Origin: Margaritifera margaritifera
Lineage: Eukaryota; Mollusca; Bivalvia; Unionida; Margaritiferidae
Direction: 5' to 3'
NCBI GenBank assembly: GCA_029931535.1
Contig: JAQPZY010001184.1
Coordinates: 496,001 to 560,000 of the forward strand
Length of the DNA: 64,000 bases
The notes below the pieces were generated by a model that made no database searches, was not told where the DNA came from, and saw nothing but the letters and a program-made list of their open reading frames with translations. Numbering within the stretch: the first letter of the stretch is position 1; each line of letters opens with the position of its first letter. A program made the position numbers and the translations under genes. This document shows positions 1-9,880 of the stretch, piece by piece.

Positions 1-80
1 TTCCATTTTGGTGCCACCCCCCTGTGATGGTGTCACCCGGTGCGGCCCGCAGCCCCCGCACCCCCCTAGTGACGCCACTG
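1..80. mobile_element. End of a MITE, cut by the window edge
   Basis: The block is C-rich and ends CTAGTGACGCCACTG at 66-80. Read on the other strand this begins CAGTGGCGTCACTAGGGGG, the same kind of terminus as the hAT-type MITE at 12599-12767, whose right end reads CAGTAGCGTACTAACGGGGG. The other end lies outside the window, so the target duplication cannot be tested. The family (hAT-like) is inferred from the terminal motif alone. Confidence 0.5.
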
Positions 81-152
81 CTAACAAGTGTACATTGGCA
101 CTGATGTTAAACCACATCAGAACAAATTTACCCTCGTTCACATTGGTTACAG

Positions 153-275
153 GATACAATGACTTCCTCCTTAACAGAATCAATGGTCGAGTGGAGCCTT
201 TACTGGACCTCGATTTACCCACTGGCACTGTTACACATTTTTGCCTCTTAAACCGTCTGCTAATGCAACTGTCAG
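153..275 (+). CDS. Candidate internal exon, unknown protein
   Basis: An open frame of 40 full codons lies between an acceptor-like TTGGTTACAG (143-152) and a donor-like CAG/GTGACA (276). Both borders are phase 1, so the exon is symmetric. The translation is leucine-rich and protein-like (it starts YNDFLLNRING and holds VEPLLDLDLPTGT). The frame stops just after the donor (TAA at 287-289). The polypyrimidine tract is weak, and the opposite strand is also open here, so the strand is uncertain. No family is recognised. Confidence 0.25.
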
Positions 276-1372
276 GTGACACAGAATAATCAGGCCTGAA
301 AGTGCTTTCATAGACGAATTTTCATGTGTCCGGCCGCCCTGTGACATCACATAAGTAGTTGCTGATTGAAAGAAATGAACAATAGACATAAATCTAACGT
401 CTATAAGAAGTTGAAAAAGCTCGCTTGGTTGCAAACAGAAGACGGTATGACAATGTCTGTAAAATTTCCACATCAAAATGCTACTTTACAAAATGTGTAA
501 GGTCAAAGTCAATCTAGGATGTATGCTGCTCTGCTACGTATTTCTCAAGCATTTAGTACGTCTTGAAGTATAATGCAAACGCAAATATTACTTTTTTGCC
601 AAATAGAGGGCTTAAGTTATTAACAAAGTATGCAACTATAGAAGTAGGATGGACCATCTGCAATTAACAATGTAGTATATTAAAAACAAACAAATAAAAT
701 AAATAAACAAAAAGCGCCTCAAAGTTGCAAGTTTCATGGCTTTTTTCTTCCATAGTCTTATACCTTCCGCCATATTTATTTGATACCGCTTCGAATCCTA
801 CGCAATGTTCACTCTATGTTTAATATGGAATATATGTGAAATTTAAGATATTATTTTTATGATAAAGTATTTCAAACCGTAGGAACAAATCTTGTGAGAA
901 GGATTAAATGTGACGGAAATACCTGAAAGCTACGTTTAAAGTTTCATTTCATTCCCACCCACCCACCACCCCCGCCCCGAAATACTACAAGTCTATATTA
1001 AACTGTTGTCTCCATGTCTGTATTTCTATTAATAAGCATATATAAACAGATAACTGAGCCTGGTACGATCCATTACAATGAAGAAGAATAATTAGGAGGA
1101 GCAGAGCAAGGAGGAGGGATAAACTGATGTAATCATTACAGAGTATGAGGCTTCAAAAGGGAGTTAATTTGTTTTGAAAACGAGGCTGCTGGATGGAATA
1201 AAGGATTTATTATAGACTGACACATTACTTTGTCAAAGTTAATGAACTGCGATGTCTAATGCAAACCATATTTAATCTGATATTTATTTAGCTTATCTCA
1301 AATGGGCGGATATTCATTGTTTGGTATAGTCAGATGCAGACAGTTCATTATTAAGTGCTGGGTATAAACCCC

Positions 1373-1373
<1 letters not shown>
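276..1373. other. Intergenic, nothing recognised
   Basis: A+T-rich sequence with no convincing open frame, RNA gene or element boundary. A C-rich stretch lies near 955-977. Confidence 0.5.

Positions 1374-1416
<43 letters not shown>
1374..1416. repeat. (TAA)n microsatellite
   Basis: About 14 uninterrupted ATA/TAA triplets. Confidence 0.95.
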
Positions 1417-1417
<1 letters not shown>

Positions 1418-1614
1418 GTGATAGCGAATTAAGATCATTATTCTGCATTACCAAAATGGCGTTTGGTCCCATTGATAGGATTACTGGGTCAAAATATCTT
1501 TATGTTGTTATGATTCAATTTCAAAAAAAGGGAAGTGTGAAGAAAATGCATGTAGGCGCCACTTTTCGACTAGGTAGAAAACAATTCTGTGTGCTGATAA
1601 AAACATACGTTGAT

Positions 1615-2209
1615 CACCAGTAATCCTTTGAACCTCTTGTAATTATTCACCAGTAATTTTTTGAACCTCTTGTAATTATTCACAAGTAATTTTTTGAACC
1701 TCTTGTAATTATTCACCAGTAATCCTTTGAACCTCTTGTAATTATTCACCAGAAATTCTTTGAACCTCTTGTAATTATTCACCAGTAATTTTTTGAACCT
1801 CTTGTAATTATTCACCAGTAATCCTTTGAACCTCTTGTAATTATTCACCAGAAATTCTTTGAACCTCTTTGAATTATTCACCAGTAATCCTTTGAACCTC
1901 TTGTAATTATTCACCAGAAATCTTTTGAACCTCTTGTAATTATTCACCAGTAATTTTTTGAACCTCTTGTAATTATTCACCAGTAATTCTTTGAACCTCT
2001 TGTAATTATTCACCAGTAATTCTTTGAACCTCTTGTAATTATTCACCAGTAATTTTTTGAACCTCTTGTAATTATTCACCAGTAATTCTTTGAACCTCTT
2101 GTAATTATTCACCAGTAATTCTTTGAACCTCTTGTAATTATTCACCAGTAATTCTTTGAACCTCTTTGAATTATTCACCAGTAATCCTTTGAACCGCTTG
2201 TAATTATTC
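1615..2209. repeat. 33-bp minisatellite, 18 units
   Basis: The unit starts CACCAGTAATTCTTTGAACC and continues with a TTGTAATTATT-type end. The array spans 595 bp, close to 18 x 33. Units differ mostly at one or two bases after AGTAAT (TTT, TCC, TCT). Because 33 is a multiple of three, the minus strand stays open for 200 codons of an 11-residue repeat (NNYKRFKELLV); this is a by-product of the period, not a supported protein. The last eight units recur in order at 2464-2728. Confidence 0.95.
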
Positions 2210-2262
2210 GCTTCTTAACGAATATAGTGCTGATTAGGGACCGGATACGATTTTATAATCGC

Positions 2263-2266
<4 letters not shown>

Positions 2267-2330
<64 letters not shown>
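2267..2330. repeat. (TA)n microsatellite
   Basis: About 32 TA dinucleotides at the centre of the duplicated block that follows the 33-bp array. Confidence 0.95.
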
Positions 2331-2334
<4 letters not shown>

Positions 2335-2463
2335 TACTGTGATGTAACAACGACGATGACGATGATGATTACAGTGGAGTGGTGACGATGACAAATAAGA
2401 AAACAAGACGAGGATTGTGACATCGACAAAGATGACGTAATGACGATGATGATGACGGTTATT

Positions 2464-2728
2464 CACCAGTAATTTTTTGAACCTCTTGTAATTATTCACC
2501 AGTAATTCTTTGAACCTCTTGTAATTATTCACCAGTAATTCTTTGAACCTCTTGTAATTATTCACCAGTAATTTTTTGAACCTCTTGTAATTATTCACCA
2601 GTAATTCTTTGAACCTCTTGTAATTATTCACCAGTAATTCTTTGAACCTCTTGTAATTATTCACCAGTAATTCTTTGAACCTCTTTGAATTATTCACCAG
2701 TAATCCTTTGAACCGCTTGTAATTATTC
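2464..2728. repeat. 33-bp minisatellite, second array, 8 units
   Basis: Eight units of the same 33-bp repeat, copied with the flanking block from 1945-2209 rather than expanded independently: the variant bases occur in the same order. Confidence 0.95.
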
Positions 2729-2782
2729 GCTTCTTAACGAATATAGTGCTGATTAGGGACCGGATACGATTTTATAATCGCA

Positions 2783-2785
<3 letters not shown>

Positions 2786-2861
<76 letters not shown>
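2786..2861. repeat. (TA)n microsatellite
   Basis: About 38 TA units. It is the duplicate of the tract at 2267-2330, now longer. Confidence 0.95.
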
Positions 2862-2865
<4 letters not shown>

Positions 2866-2991
2866 TACTGTGATGTAACAACGACGATGACGATGATGAT
2901 TACAGTGGAGTGGTGACGATGACAAATAAGAAAACAAGACGAGGATTGTGACATCGACAAAGATGACGTAATGACGATGATGATGACGGTT

Positions 2992-3469
2992 ATACAACAT
3001 TACGTTAACCTGGGAAGGATATAACCATTGTAAGCATAGTTTTATATGATATGTCCGTGAGAAAAGTTTGAAGAACCATAACATTTACCTAACACGAGAT
3101 ATAAATTCGCAACGTTTACGAATTCGCAACATATATGGGCATGATCTGATGGTGAGCTTGTTCAATCGGGGAATAATAAGTTCCTTACATATATGTTTTA
3201 TCCCAATCTTTACCAATAACATGGCAGTGGCATTAAGCAAAGGGTTAACTTTTTACGGTTTATATGGCGTTTGCTGATTATGTATATTTTTGGAAAGACT
3301 TTTCACAGATTTTAAATCACTACTTCTTCAATTTTGTTATTACTGTTTTAAAAAATGACGCCATCCAAGTGTTCTTGCTGATTGATATGTTCAGAAAGGA
3401 GTAATCTCTGTTTTTTTTTTTATTTCCTCCGTGTGGCAGGGTTTCTTATCTGTCGAAGATGGTACTCAC
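2992..3469. other. Intergenic, nothing firm
   Basis: A+T-rich. On the plus strand a T-rich tract ending GTGTGGCAG (3431-3439) resembles a splice acceptor, but the open frame after it overlaps the better minus-strand exon at 3470-3533. Confidence 0.4.
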
Positions 3470-3533
3470 ATGAACCACAACTATTCTTCTGTCAGGCTGA
3501 ATCAAAACAAGTAGCCTATCGAAAAGGTGAATT
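3470..3533 (-). CDS. Candidate internal exon, unknown protein
   Basis: Read on the minus strand, a good acceptor (pyrimidine-rich TTATTTATGTTTTCCTCAG) is followed by 21 open codons and then a strong donor, CAT/GTGAGT. It starts in phase 2 and ends in phase 0. The peptide IHLFDRLLVLIQPDRRIVVV is strikingly protein-like, with alternating hydrophobic residues fitting a helix or strand of a globular domain. It lies about 1 kb downstream of the terminal exon at 4494-4696 on the same strand, so it belongs to another gene or to an alternative transcript. The family is not recognised. Confidence 0.4.
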
Positions 3534-3648
3534 CTGAGGAAAACATAAATAATCTGGACGGTCATACCTGAGTAGATTTTCTTACATACACGATTGAATT
3601 TAAAGAGATACATCCGAAGCAGTTTAATTTAAAACAGATCAAAAAGAG

Positions 3649-3889
3649 TGTTTGTTTGTGTTTTGTGGGTTTAACGCCATTTTTTAGCACATGATAGGCT
3701 ATACATGGCGGCCACTATGAAGAAGACGGGAAGACCCCAGGAAGAACCACTGCCCATGGATGCAATTGGCAAGCTTTCTCACATACCCACGTTGGTCGAG
3801 CCGAGACTCGAACTCACGCAAACAGAGGTGAGATGTGTGAGTGATATGTAAAGGCGAGCGCCTTAGACCACTCGGACACCGGGGCCCCC
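3649..3889 (-). mobile_element. tRNA-derived SINE (V-type head), copy 1
   Basis: On the minus strand the element starts with a Ser/Leu-like tRNA head: A-box region GTCCGAGTGGTCTAAGGCG and B-box-like GAGTTCGAGTCTC, separated by a long variable part. The body contains GGCCGCCATGTATAG and the tail reads GGCGTTAAACCCACAAAA followed by CAAACAAACAC. Flanking AGATCAAGAG (3890-3899) and AGATCAAAAAGAG (3636-3648) look like an imperfect target duplication. It is clearly homologous to 12312-12545. Confidence 0.85.
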
Positions 3890-4165
3890 AGATCAAGAGG
3901 AAAAACAATCTTTTACGTTGAAACGGCATTGAGATATGCGACTTCTATACTGTCGTTCTACTCATAAAATGTTGCAGATTCGTTTCATCAATAAACTTTT
4001 TGCACAGGGGCAAATTCATATCAAAGGAAATAATTCTGAAACTACCTACTCCACCAATTGCTAAAAAATATTCCTTATCAAAGCGTGCTCATGATTTGCC
4101 GAGGGAAACATACCACATAAACGGTAAACTGTACAGCATGCTGCTTTGAAAAAGGAATAATAGTA

Positions 4166-4395
4166 CCGTACGCACTTATAAGACGAGTCCAAGTGCAAAC
4201 TACATAGACCCAAATCTGCTGTCGCACAATGTGCCAGCAGATCTGAGTCTATGCAGTTTTGTTAGGAGTGATAAGTAGAACAAACAACATTGATCCTGAT
4301 CTGTCTGCACATTATGCGACGACAGATCAGGTTCTATGGTTTTTTTTTGGTTTTTTTTTTTGCAGTTGAGCCTATTTATAAGCGAGTGTATACGG
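4166..4395. mobile_element. Nested-hairpin MITE, copy A
   Basis: Terminal inverted repeats starting CCGTA and flanked by TA (4164-4165, 4396-4397). Two internal hairpins follow in order. The first pairs ATAGACCCAAATCTGCTG with CAGCAGATCTGAGTCTATG. The second pairs GATCCTGATCTGTC with GACAGATCAGGTTCTATG. A T-rich expansion sits near 4340-4362. The same plan occurs in four other copies in this window. Confidence 0.85.
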
Positions 4396-4493
4396 TACCC
4401 ATAAAACTCTTGCCCTCGGATGTAATGTCTCATACAGAGTTTACTCTCTTTTATCTGTATTGAGCATGAAATTGGTTGCTTTGAATGCATATA

Positions 4494-4696
4494 TTATCTG
4501 CCAGTGGAAAAATGGGATGTGTACACATCAATGAATCTCAAGAGATCCGTCTGGCTTCGTCGTATTTGATAAGGTTGCTGAGAGAACATATTCGTGATAT
4601 CTTGACATATTGATATTCTGAAAGGTGCCTTATAAGCTGATGACAGAGTCGATTGTAAGAAGGAAATGGAAAATATTTCATACAGGTTACATGACC
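4494..4696 (-). CDS. Probable terminal coding exon, unknown protein
   Basis: On the minus strand the acceptor TATTTTCATGCCAG is followed by GG, then 66 codons and a TAA stop (4494-4496). The exon starts in phase 1, exactly matching the phase-1 donor of 5262-5419, so the two join without a frame break across a 565-bp intron that starts GT and ends AG. The peptide begins SCNLYEIFSISFLQSTLSSA, has a central QDITNMFSQQPYQIRRSQ and ends in HFSTGR. It has no low-complexity sequence, and no signal peptide or membrane segment is visible. I do not recognise the family. A second minus-strand frame is also open over part of it, but it does not fit the upstream exon's phase. Confidence 0.5.
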
Positions 4697-5261
4697 CTGG
4701 CATGAAAATACAACTACATACATGCTCTCCTCTCCTTTCGACTTCATCGCAGTTAGCCTTTTTAGATGCTGCTCATAGACGGCAATATTCGAGGCATCTG
4801 ATAAATGTTACTATTTATTATATATGGTTTTGACGATGAAAATAAATTATTTAATTGTCAAGAAAATATTTTACAACGTACAGAAACCAAAAAAAGCAGA
4901 AAACAGGCATAGTCTTTATTTCAGTATTTACATTAGTATGTTTTAACTTTTAAATTTGGGGTGGGGGGGGGTATTTTGGGGGGATATCTGGTCTCTTCAT
5001 GACTTATTGGAAATTGCAGTTTCTTTTTATGATTTATACTGCTTTAACTAGCAGCCAGGTTGTTCTTCTACAGGTAAATTTATGTTCACTGAGGCTTAAA
5101 ATTGTCAGCTAGTAACGTAACTGAAATGGATCTATGAAAGCCTGTTCCAAAAATTATTTCACCACCTCTTTCAATAAGAGACTGCCATTGCTGTAATTTG
5201 TCGTGACAAATGTCTCATTCCTCAATAAGTAAATGGAAAAAAAAGACATAGAATCACAAAC

Positions 5262-5419
5262 CTTCCTTAGATTCTTTATCCTTCTTAAAAGATGTGAGCT
5301 GTGCCTCTTCCGGAAAGAGGTTGTCCTGCGGTGTAGCCCTCCGCCCTGTCAAGTTCGAGCCGAGAAGTAGTCCCCTCAGGTTTCCGTAGTATGACGCAAA
5401 CTTTTCTGACAGAGACACT
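5262..5419 (-). CDS. Probable internal coding exon, unknown protein
   Basis: This is a patch visibly richer in G+C than its A+T-rich flanks. On the minus strand it is bounded by ATTTTATTTTTCAG (good acceptor) and GGAAG/GTTTGT (donor). It has 52 full codons, entering in phase 2 and leaving in phase 1. The peptide contains SEKFASYYGNLRGLLLGSN, then a polar stretch LTGRRATPQDNLFPEEAQ, and ends in a lysine- and glutamate-rich segment. It joins 4494-4696 in frame. The composition contrast and matched splice phases are the main support; the function is unknown. Upstream exons were not found with confidence. Confidence 0.55.
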
Positions 5420-6261
5420 CTGAAAAATAAAATTCGATTGCCTTTCATTAACCTTTCAGTTATTATTAATAGGCAGAATTACATTTTAAACAAGCATTGG
5501 TTAGAAATTCAGCTGCCTTTAAGTCAAAATGTATGGTACGGATGCATTAATCCCTCAGGATTTCATATTCTTTATAGAAACGGTCTTGAATATATAATTG
5601 AGTCACTTCTTCACTTCTACTTTTTAAACGATCATCATTAAATGTACCCTTAATGTTTAAACTAACTGAAGATTCAAATAGATATCTCTTAAATTAAATC
5701 TTTCGCCAGAATGTGCATCGAAATCAGGTAACAGGATGGACAGAGCCGTGTATCTGAAATAGGGTTATATTATAAGAGATAAAATAATAATTCGTCTTTC
5801 CTGGCCCTAAGTATGAACAGCTTATCATTCTTTCTGCTTTGATTCTAACACTTTCACGTGATTTATATACCGTCGGGTATTTGTAAATAAAATGTTGATC
5901 CTCAGAGATACGTTTGAAATAAAGTAATAAAACAGAGTTTATCATTACTGCATACATACAAGAAGAGTGTACGAAATGTGCCAAAGATATCTGGTAAGAA
6001 TTTTTATTCGTTGAAAAAGAGTTTAAGAGGCAAGCGTAACATCAAACGAGTCCAAACCACAAGCTTTTTAAATTGAAATAATATTATATATTTTATGATG
6101 AATCGTTATAAACGCTTTTAAGAGTAATGTACATTCTTCATTTTCTACCTGCATGTACAGTACAATATGAAAATAGAAACCTTTAAGACACGTATAACTT
6201 TAAGACGAGCGGACCGTAGTTAGCATCTGTAGTAACTGTTGTTCTTTTTCTTATTGCTGAT
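5420..6261. other. Intergenic or intronic, nothing recognised
   Basis: A+T-rich; short open frames only, without splice-like borders. If the 5262-5419 exon is real, this is its upstream intron. Confidence 0.4.
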
Positions 6262-6328
6262 TGTCGTCGTATCATCATCGTCGTCATCGTCGTCGTCGTC
6301 GTCGTCGTCATCGTCGTCGTCGTCGTCA
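6262..6328. repeat. (GTC)n / (ATC) trinucleotide tract
   Basis: Interrupted GTC triplets, mixed with ATC. The open frame here gives only an Arg/His-rich low-complexity peptide. Confidence 0.9.
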
Positions 6329-6863
6329 GTGGTATTACAGAGTAGTTAGTATTGGTAGTAGTAGTTGTAGCAGTGTGAATGTTTTGTCTTTTTTCGTTGC
6401 TGTCATCATTGTGCCGCCTTTCATATCGTTCTCATTTCTCTTTTCAACGTTGTCGTAATTGATGTAACTGTTTTGCCCTTTAAGATTAATTGCTATTTGA
6501 CAAAATCCCTCTGGAGATATTAGAAAGAGAAAGCAACCTATGGAGAAAGATAGGTCTTAATCGATAAATCCCTCTATCTACAAAATTAAGCTTTTATTTC
6601 TTCATGATGAAACTTTAAATAAACCCGACATCTGATGATGCCAACAGTCATTAGCGAAAATTTCGTCGCTGCCCCACCCCCACTCCCGTATGTATTTCTC
6701 TGTCTCTCTGTCTCTGACTCTCTAGCAAGACAAAGTGATGCACTTAAGTCCGTGATGGTATCTATTCATCCGTAAAACTAATTGTCATTTATGCCTGATG
6801 GTCTTCATACGATGCTAAGCCGTGGGAATAAGATGATGATGATTAATATTGTGAGCGGCACGA

Positions 6864-6931
6864 AAATGGGCTACTCTCTACGTTGGAGATGAAAAGAATG
6901 GGCTACTCTCTACGATGGAGATGGAAAGAAT
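6864..6931. repeat. Two-unit direct repeat (~33 bp)
   Basis: ATGGGCTACTCTCTACG plus TGGAGATG occurs twice. It is flanked by GATTAATATT before and AATATTAATC after, a short inverted repeat. Confidence 0.8.
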
Positions 6932-7769
6932 ATTAATCAAAGTCTTGAGTGAACTAATTGAGCTTTAGCGAGTATACGGTGAACAACAAAATTTCTACTA
7001 ATTTGATGCTTTAAGCCTACCTACGATTGATGCGATGGGTCGAACTGGATAAATATTTAGCCGTAACTGCTGTATAAATCATACAATTGTTTACAGAAGG
7101 GAACAACGTTTATGACCTGTTCATATTGATTATTTTCGATTAGTCATGTAAGAGAATATGGCCATAGGGCCAACGAATATTCGCATTGTAATTTAAAACT
7201 GAATGGGTTTTATTGCTGATAATATGATGGAACATAAAACAACACAACATATTTTTTTATAAAAAAATTTTAAATGTAAAGGAATTCAGTTAAAATATGT
7301 ATATAAAATATGCTTATAATTTTATAAATATTAAAAGGATGTCGCTAGCCGAAGTGGGAAAAAAATTAAATTGCTTCTGTTCGACACCTCTTTTTTACAC
7401 AACAGTACATTAATTTCTTGCAATTGTCCCTGTCAATCTCTTATATATGCTTTTCAGAGGAGAACATTCTTGATACACACTGTGCCTTTTATGACATCTA
7501 AGCTGTATACTTTTAGCATATTAATGTTCTTTGTCAGGAATAGAAAAATGCAGATATTATGTACCAGTTATTATAGCTCTCCAGCGATCTTTAGACAGAT
7601 TTATAAACATGTTAGCTATATAACGTAAATTGAATAAACTAAAAGTGATTATTATTTTTGGCATTTTTCATAAAGTTTCTGCATCACTACAAAAAAGATC
7701 TTGGCCACACCAAGCTTAATGGACACATGTATTTGTCGCACGAGATTTCTGCAGTCTTAGTCTTATCTG
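6932..7769. other. Intergenic, nothing recognised
   Basis: A+T-rich, with poly-A/T runs near 7250-7275. Confidence 0.4.
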
Positions 7770-8018
7770 TTTAACCTGTTTCAAATAAAGCAGTCCTATA
7801 GACATGTCTATATAACATTTTACACATCGAACAGTCCTGTAGACATGTCTATATAACCTGTTAAAAATAGAGCGGTCATATAGACATATCTATATAACCT
7901 GTTACAAACAGAGCAGTCCTATTGACATGTCTATATAACATGTTACAAATAGAGCAGTCAAATAGACATGTCTATATAACCTGTTACAAATAGAGCAGTC
8001 AAATAGACATGTCTATAA
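7770..8018. repeat. 41-bp minisatellite, 6 units, with AGACATGTCT palindromes
   Basis: The palindrome AGACATGTCT or a one-base variant recurs at 7800, 7841, 7882, 7923, 7964 and 8005, each exactly 41 bp apart. Four copies are perfect. The rest of the unit reads ATATAACCTGTTACAAATAG then AGCAGTC plus three or four bases. The palindrome fits the p53-family half-site RRRCWWGYYY; whether any factor binds is not known. Confidence 0.95.
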
Positions 8019-8539
8019 CTAATGAAGAGATAAACTATCATGTCTATCATGTTAATTTTTCTCATTTAGCATTGAGAATGACACAGTTTGAAACGCCATG
8101 ATACGAAATCGCAAATAAAACAATTTGGTCAAGTATTGAACCATAAAGTCCTAGAAAACATTATTTTAGTGAGTGAACTTTATTAAATAGGTCATCTTGT
8201 GTTTCGCACAACCAGTCTGAGTGGATACTGCGTCTCTCTGAATATGATCATAATTTAATGGATTTAATGATATTTCCCTATTTCGACCAACGACATCTCT
8301 TTAAGATCGAAGCTATATCCATTATATTGAATTCAAGTTGTATTCTCATCAAGAAAAAAACGTTTACATACAAAGATATGAGATTAGATCAAACAAAAAG
8401 ACTGTAGTGTTTGTATTTTCAATCCATCAACCATAACAAAAAAAACATTTAAGATCGTCTTCAGTAAATAGGTACGCTCTCTACTTGTTTTCCTTCACAT
8501 ATATAATACCGTCCTTTGTTTATAAATTACCTACCTACA
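8019..8539. other. Intergenic, nothing recognised
   Basis: A+T-rich. No element boundary or exon-like segment was seen. Confidence 0.4.
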
Positions 8540-8575
8540 TTATATATATATATCGATATATATATATATATATAT

Positions 8576-8637
<62 letters not shown>

Positions 8638-8655
8638 ATATATATATATATATAT
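8540..8655. repeat. (TA)n with ATCGAT interruptions
   Basis: A long TA tract interrupted by TATCGATA at three places, so it has internal structure rather than being a pure dinucleotide run. Both plus-strand frames through it are low-complexity YIYI peptides. Confidence 0.95.
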
Positions 8656-8660
8656 TCCAG

Positions 8661-8746
8661 CATCCCTCTCCGTAATTTATGTCAAAGAAGGCATGAAAAC
8701 CCATACACTAGCACTAAACGCACAACAGAGTTATTTCAAAGCAAAG
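8661..8746 (+). CDS. Candidate internal exon, unknown protein
   Basis: Directly after the TA tract, ATATTCCAG (acceptor-like) is followed by CA and 28 open codons, then AAAG/GTTTGT, the same donor type as the exon at 5262. It enters in phase 1 and leaves in phase 0. The peptide ([20 protein letters not shown] then QQSYFKAK) is protein-like. The pyrimidine tract is replaced by (TA)n, which weakens the acceptor. The frame continues through the donor to a TAG at 8768-8770, so it may also be chance. Confidence 0.3.
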
Positions 8747-8994
8747 GTTTGTCTTGCTGATGTCATCTAGTAATTTAAATTCGTGTTTTACTTTTTTATA
8801 TCTATATTATATTGGGATATCGATATCTCCCTCCAATTGTATAATTAAATTTGGACTGCACGCGAATGGCTAAATTTTACGTTTCGTCACTTCTGGTGTA
8901 AACCATATGTAATATTATGTGTGTAGTTTACGTAAGAAATGGTATCGAGCCTACCAAGTCCCTTTAGATTCAAAACGTGCATTATACTGATTGC

Positions 8995-8997
<3 letters not shown>

Positions 8998-9062
<65 letters not shown>
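8998..9062. repeat. (GA)n microsatellite
   Basis: About 32 uninterrupted GA units. Confidence 0.95.
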
Positions 9063-9065
<3 letters not shown>

Positions 9066-9690
9066 GTCCACTTCACACACGTTATGCTTTTATAATATTC
9101 ATGTCCTTAGTTGGGGAATAGGATTTTGTTACACATGTAATTATATTTGAAATATTCGATGCTAGTTATTATAAAACCTATGAGGGAGCTTGGAAAAATA
9201 AGGTTAATTATTATCTGATTGACATAAGACTGCTTTCCGTTCCAACCTCCTTCTTCCTGACAAAAATTTTCATCCGGCTATTGTCTAGTTTCGGTCTGAC
9301 TAGACTAGATCTGCATAGAGAAATTTCAGATATCAGTCTGGAGAAAATACAGTAAAAACTACACACCCTTGAGGATTGTTTACATCAAACTGATACAGTT
9401 TGATCCCATCCCTTGAACGAGTGTTTACATCATCTATGTTATGAGGTCACAATGTGTATAAAGTAAAAGAAAATGACGTTTGGTTAATATACATCTTAAT
9501 TGATGTTACAACATTTTTTTCGGACTGATATACATTTTATTTCTCTTTACCTTTGAAGGTGTGAATTGACCTCCTTTGTTCACATTATTAAAATCTTACA
9601 TTAGGCAATGCTCAAAGCGCCGTCTAGCATCTCGTTATTTACGATGCCAAACGAAGCGGGCCGTGTGATACAGACTAAATACTGTCTAAA
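9063..9690. other. Intergenic, nothing recognised
   Basis: A+T-rich. TTTACATCAAACTGATACAG and a similar GTTTACATCATC occur nearby, but no clear repeat family. Confidence 0.4.
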
Positions 9691-9694
9691 ACTG

Positions 9695-9880
9695 TTGCAA
9701 AACGTCCCGTATTTTAAGTGCGTTTAGCATCAAACTGCAAACAACGTTGTTGTGACGGTGCGTCGACAGATCAGGGTTTTCGCTGATCGCTTGAAATAAA
9801 ATATAGAATGAACAGCGTAAACCCACATTGCGCAGGCAGATCTTTGCTTACGCTGTTCTCAATTGGGCAGTTGTTATACA
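9695..9880. mobile_element. Possible diverged relative of the hairpin MITE
   Basis: Contains AACTGCAAACAAC, GACAGATCAGGGTTTTCGCTG and later CAGCGTAAACCC and GCAGGCAGATCTTTGC. These recall the ACTGCAAACAACATAGACCC and GCAGATCAGGG parts of the five-copy MITE and can form hairpins. Clear TA-flanked termini were not found, so this is tentative. Confidence 0.3.

Larger units (their letters stand above)
1945..2991. repeat. Tandem duplication of ~0.52 kb (array + TA tract + GATGAC spacer)
   Basis: The segment from the eleventh unit of the 33-bp array (1945) to GATGATGACGGTT (ending 2460) is repeated at 2464-2991. Both copies hold eight 33-bp units with the same order of variant bases, the phrase AATATAGTGCTGATTAGGG, a (TA)n tract and a GACGATGACGATGATG spacer. 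Matching points are 519 bp apart before the TA tract and 531 bp after it, so the second TA tract is 12 bp longer. Confidence 0.9.

Noticed and set aside
1570..2178. 200-codon minus-strand frame of an 11-residue repeat (NNYKRFKELLV)
   Set aside because: It exists only because the minisatellite unit (33 bp) is a multiple of three; there is no unique domain, no splice borders, and the frame ends when the array ends.
3690..3895. tRNA gene (Ser/Leu type) on the minus strand
   Set aside because: A- and B-box-like sequences are present, but the 3' half runs into a SINE body and the same composite occurs at 12312-12545; SINE, not tRNA. The same reasoning applies to 21688-21871 and 55145-55336.
8485..8770. 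Long frames through TA, GA, CT and CA tracts (YIYI, RERE, SLSL, THTH peptides; also 18592-18858, 20619-20928, 36890-37226, 45700-45937, 54548-54913)
   Set aside because: Low-complexity translations of microsatellites. Only the unique tail at 8661-8746 was kept, as a weak exon candidate.
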